Below are positions 34,893 to 43,249 of a stretch of 64,000 nucleotides of DNA, one piece after another (position 1 is the first letter of the stretch; the number at the start of each line of letters is the position of its first letter). The DNA lies in NCBI GenBank assembly GCA_034926605.1, contig JAYFQV010000002.1, positions 62,001 through 126,000 of the forward strand. The letters are read 5' to 3'. Made by a program: the position numbers and the translations under genes. Origin of the DNA: CALXXL01 sp034926605 (GTDB taxonomy: Bacteria > Verrucomicrobiota > Lentisphaeria > Victivallales > Victivallaceae). The notes under the pieces are model-generated. The model was not told the origin of the DNA, made no database searches, and saw only the letters and a list, made by a program, of their open reading frames with translations.

Positions 34893-35999
34893 TTATCCTA
34901 TGATCTGATTATCGCCGGCATTCAGGAAGATGCCTTCGAAGTTCATCTTGAGCTGTTCGGGGTTGTCGCTGAACTGCAACGCAAGTTCTTCGGTGATGGT
35001 GCCGGCTTCCACCAGATCGTAGAGGCACTGGTTGAAAGTCATCATCCCGTCTCCGCGTCCGGCGGAAATCGCCGAGGACAGACGCTCAAGACGGTTGTCG
35101 GACAACAGCTTATACACCATCGGGGTATTGATCATCACCTCGCAGGCCGGAACGCGGCCCTTGCCGTCGGAGCGCGGGCAGAGGCGCTGGCTGATCACGG
35201 CACAGAGGTTATTGGCCAGGGACTCGCGGATCGGGTCCTGCTCGCTCTTTTCGAAGAAGTCGAGAATTCGGTTGATGGTCTGGGACGCGTTGGAGGCGTG
35301 CAGGGTGGTGAACACCAGGTGCCCGGTGTCGGCAGCCTTTAGCGCGGCCTCGAAGCTGACGCGATCGCGCATTTCGCCGACCATGATCACATCGGGGTCC
35401 TGACGCATCGCGTGAACCAGCGCGCTTTCGAAGCTCTCGGTGTCGATGCCCACTTCGCGCTGCTCGAAGAAACTCTTCGCGTCGGAAAATTCGTACTCGA
35501 TCGGATCTTCGATGGTGATGACGTGGTTCTCACGCGATTCATTGATGTGCTGAAGCATCGCGGCAAGGGTGGTGGACTTACCGCTGCCGGTGGTACCGGT
35601 CAGAATCACAATGCCGCGGTATTCGCCGGCGATCTTTTCAAGCACCGGCGGCAAGCCCAGTTCCGCGAATTTGCGGATTTCGTTTTTGACATAACGCAAG
35701 GTCATGGCCAGAGTGGTGCGCTGGCGGTGAATGTTCACACGGAAACGGCCGACGCCTTCTTCGCGGTGGGAGAGGTCGAGGTCGCCGGTGTTTTCCAGCA
35801 GGTCAAGCTGCTTCTGGGAAGAGGTGATCTGTTTGATGAACTTGTCGACGATCTCGGTGGTAGCAACAAAGTCGCTGACCGCCATCGAACCGTTGATGCG
35901 CACGGTGACCGCGCAGTTTTCCTTGATATGAAGGTCGCTGGCGCCGGCGTTGACCGCCATTTCCAGCACGTCGTGAAGGGATGTCTTGGCAGAACTCAT
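34893..35999 (-). CDS. pilT: PilT-type secretion/twitching ATPase
   Basis: PilT hexamers power type IV pilus retraction. The 368-residue protein has an N-terminal PAS-like domain (SDLHIKENCAVTVRING), Walker A GTTGSGKS (135-142) and an Asp box (ITIEDPIEY). Walker B is GEMRD and the His box is HLVFTTLHA. The C-terminal AIRNLIR-type motif is not obvious. No pilin, PilB or PilC gene is nearby; it sits between pdxJ and ilvD. A role in another secretion process is possible. Confidence 0.88.
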   Translation of the reverse strand: MSSAKTSLHDVLEMAVNAGASDLHIKENCAVTVRINGSMAVSDFVATTEIVDKFIKQITSSQKQLDLLENTGDLDLSHREEGVGRFRVNIHRQRTTLAMTLRYVKNEIRKFAELGLPPVLEKIAGEYRGIVILTGTTGSGKSTTLAAMLQHINESRENHVITIEDPIEYEFSDAKSFFEQREVGIDTESFESALVHAMRQDPDVIMVGEMRDRVSFEAALKAADTGHLVFTTLHASNASQTINRILDFFEKSEQDPIRESLANNLCAVISQRLCPRSDGKGRVPACEVMINTPMVYKLLSDNRLERLSSAISAGRGDGMMTFNQCLYDLVEAGTITEELALQFSDNPEQLKMNFEGIFLNAGDNQIIG

Positions 36000-36023
36000 A
36001 TTCGCATTTCCTCTATATGTTGA

Positions 36024-36743
36024 TTATTTATCGTAAGTATCCATCAACGCCCGCATCTCGCTCACCGCGGCCGGCAGCCCGACGAACAAGGCGCGTGCAA
36101 TAATCGAGAATCCTATATTCAATTCGGTAAGATGCGGCATCTTAAGAATCCCGGCTATGTTCTCATAGTCGATGCCGTGACCGGCATGGACGCCCAATCC
36201 CAGCCCTGCGGCGATCTCGCTGCCGGCAATCAGCCGGTCCAGTTCGCGCACCTGATCGACGCCGGAGGCGTTGGCATAGCTGCCGGTGTGCAGCTCAATG
36301 CTGTCGGCGCCGACTTCCCTGGCAAGCACGATCTGACGCTCGTCGGGGTCTATGAACAGGCTGACCTTGATCTTCCTGGCCCGCAGCGCGGCCACCGCGC
36401 GCGACACCTTGGAAAGATTTTCCGCCACGTTCAAACCGCCCTCGGTGGTGAGCTCCATGCGCTTTTCCGGCACCAGGCAGCAACTGTTCGGCCCGAGGTC
36501 GGAGGCTATCTTTATCATTTCATCGGTGACCGCCATCTCCATATTGAGATGCTTCACATTGCTGTGAATGGCCACAATGTCCACGTCGTTTATATGGCGG
36601 CGATCCTCGCGCAGATGCGCGGTGATGCCCCATGCGCCTGCCGCCTCGCATGCCTTTGCGGCCTCCACCACGCTGGGAAACGCTTCTCCCCGCGCCTGCC
36701 GCAATGTGGCCACGTGATCGATATTCACGCCCAACCTTAACAT
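36024..36743 (-). CDS. pdxJ: pyridoxine 5'-phosphate synthase
   Basis: PdxJ joins 1-deoxyxylulose 5-phosphate and 3-amino-2-oxopropyl phosphate to make PNP (vitamin B6). The 239-residue TIM barrel starts RLGVNIDHVATLRQARG. It has GITAHLREDRRHI, the catalytic Glu region CLVPEKR and IELHTGSYA, and ends LNIGFSIIARALFVG. GGAGG precedes the ATG; the start overlaps the upstream gene by 7 bp. Confidence 0.95.
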   Translation of the reverse strand: MLRLGVNIDHVATLRQARGEAFPSVVEAAKACEAAGAWGITAHLREDRRHINDVDIVAIHSNVKHLNMEMAVTDEMIKIASDLGPNSCCLVPEKRMELTTEGGLNVAENLSKVSRAVAALRARKIKVSLFIDPDERQIVLAREVGADSIELHTGSYANASGVDQVRELDRLIAGSEIAAGLGLGVHAGHGIDYENIAGILKMPHLTELNIGFSIIARALFVGLPAAVSEMRALMDTYDK

Positions 36744-37549
36744 TTTTCCTCCTCTTGCTGCCCGCCGGGGGCCGTAAACAACTGCGGATAACCGGCCAGC
36801 TGTCCTGCGAATGTATCGCTTTGGGCATGCACCGGCGAAAGCATTACCATACGGCTGCTTACGAACTCCGAAAGGTTTTCCGCAAGTTCGCCGAGAATGG
36901 CGCCGCTCAGCGAATTGCCCAGTTCCGGTTCATAGATCACCCGCAGCATGGTTGTTTGATATTTAAATGTATCGAATACGCGCTTCAGCGCATCGTCGAA
37001 TCTCAATTCATGAATATGTATTTCCAGAGTCACGCCGAGCTTCGGCAGCATCCAGTCGGACAGTGCCCGGGCGATGCGCGAGAAGTCGCTTTTGACTCCG
37101 CCGGTCTGAGGCAGACGCAACGGCAGCGACAGCAACAGCGACCCGTCATACCACGGCGCATACAAGACCCGCAGCAGTTTTCCGCTCCGACGATGAAAAT
37201 CGTGGTCGGCGGCGGCCTTTTCAAGATCGAAGTCGGCGCCGGCGACAACAGCTCCGAGTTCACCGGCCAATTTGGCCTGCCGGTAAAAATGTTCCTGAAA
37301 ATTGGACATCAGTCCGCCTTCCAGCTCGGGCGCCTGCCGGGTCAGAGTCGAATCGAGCAATCGGCTGAAGGCCAGAAACGCCGGCTTTTTCTGCTTTACG
37401 AAGGTGGTAAGCTCCAACCGCCCGAGCATCGCGCCGGGAAACTCAAGATTCCGGAATGCCGCAAGTTGGGCGTAATCCAGCGGCTCGTCCAGCGCCGGCG
37501 GCCGGCGGCAGGAAAGGCTGACTCCCCAATTTTTGAAGATTTCACCCAT
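36737..37549 (-). CDS. unknown protein, possibly a TIM-barrel sugar-isomerase relative
   Basis: I do not recognise this 270-residue protein with confidence. Segments such as NFQEHFYRQAKLAGELGA, a histidine-rich strand EIHIHELRFDD and LRVIYEPELGNSL have the rhythm of xylose-isomerase-like TIM barrels. No metal-site set can be assigned. There is no signal or membrane helix, and the C-terminus is GQQEEEKC. The ATG shares a base with the ribE stop (TGATG), and the stop overlaps pdxJ. Its position between riboflavin and pyridoxine genes hints at cofactor or housekeeping metabolism only. Confidence 0.65.
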   Translation of the reverse strand: MGEIFKNWGVSLSCRRPPALDEPLDYAQLAAFRNLEFPGAMLGRLELTTFVKQKKPAFLAFSRLLDSTLTRQAPELEGGLMSNFQEHFYRQAKLAGELGAVVAGADFDLEKAAADHDFHRRSGKLLRVLYAPWYDGSLLLSLPLRLPQTGGVKSDFSRIARALSDWMLPKLGVTLEIHIHELRFDDALKRVFDTFKYQTTMLRVIYEPELGNSLSGAILGELAENLSEFVSSRMVMLSPVHAQSDTFAGQLAGYPQLFTAPGGQQEEEKC

Positions 37550-38184
37550 CACATGAATCCCGCTTCGCGCAACTTATCCATGGTAAGCGTGGACTCCCCG
37601 ATGCCGCCGCCCAGCCAGCGGCCAACGTACTTGGCCAGTACATCGCCTTCGAGGTTCACCTGTGACCCGGGCTCGCGGTCCGCCAGCGCGGTGTCGGCAA
37701 GGGTGGTGGGAATCAGTTCGCAGGTGAAATAATCGTTCCCGGCTTCTATCACGGTCAATGAAACTCCATCCACCGCGATGCTGCCTTTTTCGGCCGCCTG
37801 GAGCCGGATTGCCGCGGGCAGCTCGATTTTCAGCTCCACGTCTCCGGAGTCAAGCGTCCGAATGCCCAGCATCAGGCCCACCGCGTCCACATGACCGGTC
37901 ACAATATGGCCGCCCAGCCGGTCGCCCAATCGCAGGGCGCGCTCCAAATTCAGTTTCGCCCCCGGCGACAACCGGCCAAGATTGGTGCGGGCAAGCGTTT
38001 CCGGCAGGGTATGAAAACTCATATTACCGGCGTCATCCCAGGTTTCGAGCGTAAGACAGACGCCATTTACAGCCACGCTCTCGCCGTGCTGAAGCGAGTC
38101 GAAACTCTTTGCCGCATGCACATGAAGTTTGTTGCCGGACGCGGAAATCAGCGTCCCGACCTGCTGGATCAGACCGGTAAACAC
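37549..38184 (-). CDS. ribE: riboflavin synthase alpha chain
   Basis: The enzyme dismutates two 6,7-dimethyl-8-ribityllumazine into riboflavin. The 211-residue protein has two tandem lumazine-binding barrels. The first starts MFTGLIQQVGTL with the typical VNGVCLTL. The second contains GHIVTGHVDAVG and VDGVSLTVIEAG. The start codon is GTG, 2 nt after the ribD stop, with GGAGG inside ribD. It is the last rib gene in the cluster. Confidence 0.95.
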   Translation of the reverse strand: MFTGLIQQVGTLISASGNKLHVHAAKSFDSLQHGESVAVNGVCLTLETWDDAGNMSFHTLPETLARTNLGRLSPGAKLNLERALRLGDRLGGHIVTGHVDAVGLMLGIRTLDSGDVELKIELPAAIRLQAAEKGSIAVDGVSLTVIEAGNDYFTCELIPTTLADTALADREPGSQVNLEGDVLAKYVGRWLGGGIGESTLTMDKLREAGFM

Positions 38185-38186
38185 AA

Positions 38187-39218
38187 CTAGTTTTCCTCCT
38201 TCATTACGTCAGCGGTAACGATCAGATCCCCCCCGCGATTCTCGCTGCGGAAGTTGACCAGCTTGACCGCCGAGGCCAAAGGCAGATTCTCGCCTCCGGT
38301 GACCGGGATTGAACCACGGCCGCAAAGCAATTTCGGCGCGATGTGAAACTCAACCGCGTCCACCATGCCCCATTCGATAAGGGCTCCGGCCAATTCGCCG
38401 CCTCCCTCAATCAGAATTGCGGTGATATTTTCCCCGCCGAGACGCGACAGAAACGCGTCGAATTCAGCGGCATTTGCAAAGCAGTGCTTTTCCACCGTCG
38501 GGTCGTCCGGGAAATAGCCTTTAATCTCTTCAAGGCTCATATTGTCCGCCGCAATAAACTTGCGCGGCTGGCGCGGCCAGTCGTCGGGTTCGCGAACCGT
38601 CAGCCGCGGCCGGTCAAGCCGTACGGTCTTGCCGGAAACCATTATCGCATCGGCCCAGCGACGCAGCTCCTGCACCCGGCTTCTCGCCACCGGGCCGGAT
38701 ATCCATTTGCTGTTGCCGTCGCTGTCAGCGATCTTGCCGTCGAGGGTCATAGCCATCTTGAGAAGCACAAACGGCTTGCCTTCGGTTATCCACTTGAAAA
38801 AAGCTCGGTTCAACTGGCGGCACTCGTTTTCGAGCACCCCGCCACGCACCGCGATTCCGGCCGCCTCCAGCAGCCGCACGCCGCGCCCGGCATGGGCCGG
38901 ATTGGGATCGATATTGCCGATCACCACTTCGGCCACCTCCGCGGCAATCAGCGCGTCGGTGCAGGGCGGGGTACGCCCGGCGGTGGAGCAGGGTTCGAGA
39001 TTGACATAGACGGTACAGCCTTCGGCCTCGGCACCGATGCGGCGCAGAAGCTCGACTTCGGCGTGCGGGGCGCCGGCGCGATGATGATGGCCGCGACCGA
39101 TAACCTTGCCGTCTTTGACCGCGATGGCTCCGACCATGGGGTTGGGAGTGGTAAGCCCCCATGACTTCATGGCCTCCTGAAGCGCCATCGCCATATATTT
39201 TTCATCCGGCAGACTCAT
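38187..39218 (-). CDS. ribD: bifunctional riboflavin deaminase-reductase RibD
   Basis: RibD catalyses the second and third steps of riboflavin synthesis. The N-terminal deaminase has TPNPMVGAIAV and the zinc motif HAEVELL with PCSTAGRTPPCTDALI. The C-terminal reductase has KPFVLLKMAMTLDGKIAD and AILIEGGGELAG. The 343-residue length is a little short for the family but both domains are complete. It follows ftsY by 40 bp without a clear Shine-Dalgarno. Confidence 0.95.
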   Translation of the reverse strand: MSLPDEKYMAMALQEAMKSWGLTTPNPMVGAIAVKDGKVIGRGHHHRAGAPHAEVELLRRIGAEAEGCTVYVNLEPCSTAGRTPPCTDALIAAEVAEVVIGNIDPNPAHAGRGVRLLEAAGIAVRGGVLENECRQLNRAFFKWITEGKPFVLLKMAMTLDGKIADSDGNSKWISGPVARSRVQELRRWADAIMVSGKTVRLDRPRLTVREPDDWPRQPRKFIAADNMSLEEIKGYFPDDPTVEKHCFANAAEFDAFLSRLGGENITAILIEGGGELAGALIEWGMVDAVEFHIAPKLLCGRGSIPVTGGENLPLASAVKLVNFRSENRGGDLIVTADVMKEEN

Positions 39219-39258
39219 TTTAACTCAGTTCAAAGCTCCTATATCCGGATTAACTATT

Positions 39259-40185
39259 TCAATTCTCATCCAGCGCGAACAGGCCCCGGGCGTAAGCCGG
39301 AGCATCAAACTCCTGCAGGTCGTCCTCCCCTTCGCCAAGCCCGGCATAGAAAGTGGGCAACCCATATTCGGAGGCCAACGCCACCGCCATGCCGCCCTTG
39401 CCGGAACCGTCAAGCTTGGTCAGCACCAACCCGGAAACCGGCACCGTTTCGGAAAACAGTTTGGCCTGGCTCAACGCATTGCTGCCGCAGGAGGCGTCGA
39501 TGGTCAGCCACACCTCGTGCGGGGCGCCGTTACAGGCTTTCGCCACCGAACGGTTGATTTTGGCCAACTCGTCCATAAGCGCCTTGCGGTTCTGCTGCCG
39601 CCCGGCGGTATCTATGAGCAGAATATCGAATCCGCGCTCAACGGCAGCCTTCGCGGCATCGAACGCCACCGCGGCAGGGTCGGCGCCATCCCGGCCGCAG
39701 ACCACTTCCGCTCCGGTACGCGCCCCCCACAACTTCAACTGATCCACCGCGGCGGCGCGGAACGTATCCGCCGCCGCAAGCATCACTTTCCGGCCGCTCC
39801 CGGCGAATTTCGCCGCCAGCTTGCCGATGGTGGTGGTTTTGCCCGATCCGTTCACGCCGGCGAACAGTATCACCGTCGGCCCCTGGTCGGCAAACTTCAC
39901 CGGCCGCGAGCAGCCTCCGAGCCGCAGCTCTACCAGTTTCGCCGCTTCGCCAAAAATGTCGGAAGCCGTGGCGATCCTGCCGCGATCGTAAAGGTCTCGC
40001 AGCTCGGACGCAATGCCAGTGGCCGCAGTCACGCCGAAGTCGGCGGAAATCAGTACGCCCTCGAGGTCTTCAAAACTCTCGGCGTTCCACTGGCCGGTGC
40101 CGGAAAACAGCCCCGTTATCGAACGCGCCACCTTGGTGGCGGTCTTTTCGAGGCCGCGTTTGAACAGGGAAAATATCGAACTCAT
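39259..40185 (-). CDS. ftsY: signal recognition particle receptor FtsY
   Basis: FtsY docks SRP-ribosome complexes at the membrane. The 308-residue protein is the short form without the long acidic A domain. It has the N domain, then P-loop GVNGSGKTTTIGKLA, AAADTFRAAAVDQL, IDTAGRQQN and TKLDGSGKGG. The C-terminal LPTFYAGLGEGEDDLQEF is the GTPase closing motif. It overlaps nusB by 4 bp. Its partner ffh is at 46978 on the other strand. Confidence 0.95.
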   Translation of the reverse strand: MSSIFSLFKRGLEKTATKVARSITGLFSGTGQWNAESFEDLEGVLISADFGVTAATGIASELRDLYDRGRIATASDIFGEAAKLVELRLGGCSRPVKFADQGPTVILFAGVNGSGKTTTIGKLAAKFAGSGRKVMLAAADTFRAAAVDQLKLWGARTGAEVVCGRDGADPAAVAFDAAKAAVERGFDILLIDTAGRQQNRKALMDELAKINRSVAKACNGAPHEVWLTIDASCGSNALSQAKLFSETVPVSGLVLTKLDGSGKGGMAVALASEYGLPTFYAGLGEGEDDLQEFDAPAYARGLFALDEN

Positions 40186-40694
40186 AGATGGTCCACCGCC
40201 TCCCGCGGCGGGCGCGCCAAACCATCCTTGATCGCGTTCAAAACGCCGTTGATGAAGTTTCCGGAGTTATCATCGGAATAGTCCAGAGCAATCTCCACGG
40301 CCTCATTGATGCTGACCACCGGAGGAACTTCGGGAACATGAAGCATCTCGCAAACGGCCACCCGCATTATGTTGCGCTCCACCAGCGAAATACGATCCCA
40401 TTCCCAGTTGCTGGAGTGCGTGCGGATGCACCCGTCGATCTCCTGCTGGTTTTCGGCAAACAGGTCCAGCAGCCGTTCGGCATATTCACGGCCCTTGCGG
40501 AAATTGCGGTTGTTGTCCGGCCATTGCATTATGCCGGCGGCATCGCGGAAGAACTCTTCACGCCCGCGCTGGGCGGCATCGGAATTCAACTCGCGGCCGA
40601 ACAGATAAAGCATGGCCAGTTCGCGCCCCACCCGTTTGGTGTGCGGCGGCATTGGCGGCGCATTGTCCGCGCCAGTATTGAACATTTCGCTCAT
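40182..40694 (-). CDS. nusB: transcription antitermination factor NusB
   Basis: NusB acts with NusE (S10) on boxA in rRNA operons. The 170-residue all-helical protein has the N-terminal RELAMLYLFGREL and the signature WEWDRISLVERNIMRVAVCE. VPPVVSINEAVEIALDYSDD and NFINGVLNAI complete it. The usual ribH-nusB adjacency is kept, with a 4-bp overlap to each neighbour. An N-terminal extension of ~20 residues is hydrophilic. Confidence 0.94.
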   Translation of the reverse strand: MSEMFNTGADNAPPMPPHTKRVGRELAMLYLFGRELNSDAAQRGREEFFRDAAGIMQWPDNNRNFRKGREYAERLLDLFAENQQEIDGCIRTHSSNWEWDRISLVERNIMRVAVCEMLHVPEVPPVVSINEAVEIALDYSDDNSGNFINGVLNAIKDGLARPPREAVDHL

Positions 40695-41167
40695 TTGATC
40701 TTCTTTGAGAGGTTGGCCATTTCGACCGCCGCCAGAACGGCGTCGACACCCTTGTTGCCGGCCTTGCAGCCGCTGCGCTCCACCGCCTGCTCAATGTTGT
40801 CAGCGGTGATCAAACCGTACCCGACCGGAACGCCGGAGGCCATGGATAATTCGGCCAGCGCCTTGGAAACCTCGGCGTTGATGTATTCGGCATGCGGAGT
40901 GGCCCCTTTGATCACCACACCCAGCGCCACCACCGCGTCGAACCGGCCGCAGGCAAGCATTTTCTTGACCGCGAACGGCAGTTCGTAGGCGCCGGGCACC
41001 CATGCCACCGTAAGATCGGACTCGCTGCCGCCGTGGCGTTTGAACGCGTCCACCGCGCCGGAAAGCAGTTTGCCCACGAAGAACTCGTTGAAACGGCTGC
41101 AGACCAGCGCGAGCTTAAGCCCTCCCGCCAGCAGATCGCCTTCGAAAACTTCCATCTTCTTTTCCAT
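40691..41167 (-). CDS. ribH: 6,7-dimethyl-8-ribityllumazine synthase
   Basis: RibH forms lumazine from the dihydroxybutanone phosphate and pyrimidine intermediates. The 158-residue protein has LALVCSRFNEFFVGKLL, WVPGAYELPFAVKKML and the phosphate/catalytic loop GVVIKGATPHAEYI. The ATG at 41167 has AGGAGA upstream; the frame runs further but overlaps ribBA. Confidence 0.95.
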   Translation of the reverse strand: MEKKMEVFEGDLLAGGLKLALVCSRFNEFFVGKLLSGAVDAFKRHGGSESDLTVAWVPGAYELPFAVKKMLACGRFDAVVALGVVIKGATPHAEYINAEVSKALAELSMASGVPVGYGLITADNIEQAVERSGCKAGNKGVDAVLAAVEMANLSKKIK

Positions 41168-41177
41168 AGTTCGTCTC

Positions 41178-42374
41178 CTAAAGTATATGACCCATTTTTT
41201 CTTTTTTGGTACGCAGGTAGGCGGCGTCATCCGGACCCGGCGGAATAACCAGCGGCTCCCGGCCTATCACCTCCAGCCCGAAGCCGGAAAGTCCGACCAG
41301 CTTCTTCGGATTGTTCGTCAGAAGCCTTATCGTCTTGACCCCCAGCTCCAACAATATCTGAACGCCGATCCCGTATTCCCGCAGATCGGGCGCAAAACCC
41401 AGTTTCACATTGGCTTCAACCGTATCGCAGCCGCAGTCCTGAAGCCGATAGGCGTGCACCTTGTTGAAAATGCCGATGCCGCGCCCTTCCTGCCTAAGAT
41501 AGACAATCACTCCGCGCCCTTCGGCTGCAATCATTTTCATTGCGGCGTGGAGCTGGTCGCCGCAGTCGCAGCGCAGCGAGCCGAACACGTCGCCGGTCAG
41601 GCACTCGCTGTGGACGCGCACCAGAACGTCCTTCCCGTCGCCGATGTCGCCGAAAACCAGCGCAACATGCTCGATGCCGTCGAACTTGCTGCGGAACGCC
41701 TCGATCCGAAATTCACCGAAAACGGTGGGCAGCTTGGCCGGCGCGGTACGCTCGACCAGCTTTTCGGTGCGGCGGCGGTAGGAAATAAGATCTGCCACCG
41801 TACAAAGCTTTAAATTGAACTTCCGGCAGAACGCCTTGAGTTCCGGCATGCGTGCCATGGTCCCGTCGTCGTTCATGATCTCGCAGATCACCCCTACGGG
41901 CGGCAGGCCGGCAAGCCGGGCCAAGTCCGTCGCGGCTTCGGTGTGACCGGCACGTCTCAGCACCCCGCCGGGGCGGGCGATCAGCGGAAACATGTGCCCG
42001 GGGCTGGCAAATGCCTCGCGCGAGGAGTTGAAATCGGCCAGCGCCGCCACGGTTTTGGCGCGGTCGGCCGCGCTGATGCCGGTGGAGGTGCCTTCAAGCA
42101 CGTCCACGCTTTCGGTAAACGCGGTCTTAAAATGGTCGGTAAGTTCGGCCGGAGTGGTAAGGCGGAGCGACTTGGCGCGCTCGGGCGAAACCGGAGCGCA
42201 GATAAGTCCGCGCGCCTGGGTGGCCATGAATGTGATGATCTCGGGCGTAACATTACAGCCGGCGGCGATCACGTCGCCCTCGTTCTCACGGTTCTCGTCG
42301 TCGGTAACCACCACCATGCCGCCCTTGGCTATCTCTTCGATAACCTCTTCGACCGGTGAAAACTTGAAATCCAT
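41178..42374 (-). CDS. ribBA: bifunctional DHBP synthase / GTP cyclohydrolase II
   Basis: RibBA makes both starting units of riboflavin. The N-terminal RibB domain has VVTDDENRENEGDVI and the catalytic GHMFPLIARPGG, HTEA. The C-terminal RibA domain has VHSECLTGDVFGSLRCDCGDQ (zinc cysteines), YLRQEGRGIGI and LLTNNPKK. The 398-residue length is standard. No FMN riboswitch is visible in the 13-bp gap upstream; expression probably comes from the long operon. Confidence 0.96.
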   Translation of the reverse strand: MDFKFSPVEEVIEEIAKGGMVVVTDDENRENEGDVIAAGCNVTPEIITFMATQARGLICAPVSPERAKSLRLTTPAELTDHFKTAFTESVDVLEGTSTGISAADRAKTVAALADFNSSREAFASPGHMFPLIARPGGVLRRAGHTEAATDLARLAGLPPVGVICEIMNDDGTMARMPELKAFCRKFNLKLCTVADLISYRRRTEKLVERTAPAKLPTVFGEFRIEAFRSKFDGIEHVALVFGDIGDGKDVLVRVHSECLTGDVFGSLRCDCGDQLHAAMKMIAAEGRGVIVYLRQEGRGIGIFNKVHAYRLQDCGCDTVEANVKLGFAPDLREYGIGVQILLELGVKTIRLLTNNPKKLVGLSGFGLEVIGREPLVIPPGPDDAAYLRTKKEKMGHIL

Positions 42375-42387
42375 AAATAACGTCTCC

Positions 42388-43158
42388 TCAATAAATAGTC
42401 AAAACTCCGGCCATAATGGCGGCCAGTTCGGCCGCCGCCGGCGCCAGGCTGCGAAACGCCGGATTGGCACCGCCGGAACCTTCGGAAAAGCACTTAAGAT
42501 ACCACGTCACACCAACGGCGGCCGCAAGCGACAGCACCGGCGCTGCAGGACGCCCGAGATAAAACAACATCACAAACACCGCCGGAAGCCAGACGTGCCA
42601 GCGCTGTTTTTCGCTGACCACAATGCCGTTCCTGCCTGCGGCCGGGTACGCGGCCGCCAGCCCGGCCGCCGCCGCCGGAATTACCCCGACCGCAATCAAC
42701 CATTCAGGATGCCGCCCGGCAATAAGCGCGAACCCACCCAAAAAGATCGCAAAACAGATTACGATAAACAGCGGCAGAAACGCCGGATAGTCGTTGCGCC
42801 AATCGCGCGGATCGAGGCGCCGCAACGCATCGGACAAGGAACCCCATTTGACCCAACCGGACACGGCGGACATCAGTACGGTAAAACCGCGGCCGCGGTC
42901 TTTGAGCAGGGTAAGCACGGTCGCGACCACGGAGAATACCAGACTTCCGGCCCACACGCCGAACACGAGCACCAGTATCTTGGCCAGTATAAAAATCAGA
43001 ACACCATAGGTAAGCCCGGCGGCCGGGAAAGCCAGAAGCGCCGCATAATCGTCATTGCCGTCGAGGCGGCGCAGCGCGCGGAGCCTTGCCGGAAGCGGCC
43101 AGGCGTACAGCATGTCCCAAGCGGTATTGAATGCGATCAACAGCTTGTCCGAAAACAT
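42388..43158 (-). CDS. polytopic membrane protein, distant CobS-like
   Basis: The 256-residue protein has about seven hydrophobic segments. Its layout recalls CobS (cobalamin synthase): a start LLIAFNTAWDMLYAWPLPAR, a FPAAGLTYGVLIFIL block where CobS has FPLIGLLLG, and a Gly/Ser-rich motif SEGSGGANPAF before the last helix. The HLDGLADTxDG metal motif of CobS is missing, reading LLKDRGRGFTVL at that place. It may be a degenerate or repurposed relative; no cob genes are nearby. AAGGAGG precedes the ATG at 43158. Confidence 0.55.
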   Translation of the reverse strand: MFSDKLLIAFNTAWDMLYAWPLPARLRALRRLDGNDDYAALLAFPAAGLTYGVLIFILAKILVLVFGVWAGSLVFSVVATVLTLLKDRGRGFTVLMSAVSGWVKWGSLSDALRRLDPRDWRNDYPAFLPLFIVICFAIFLGGFALIAGRHPEWLIAVGVIPAAAAGLAAAYPAAGRNGIVVSEKQRWHVWLPAVFVMLFYLGRPAAPVLSLAAAVGVTWYLKCFSEGSGGANPAFRSLAPAAAELAAIMAGVLTIY

Positions 43159-43249
43159 CTTGCGCCCTCCTTGCGTTAAATAACCCTCAAAAATGGAGGA
43201 CATTAATATAGCACGCCTCGTACAATATTAAAAGCGGGAACGGAGGTTT

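Noticed and set aside
42375..42387. FMN riboswitch before ribBA
   Set aside because: Only 13 bp separate it from the next gene, and no RFN element core was seen anywhere in the cluster.
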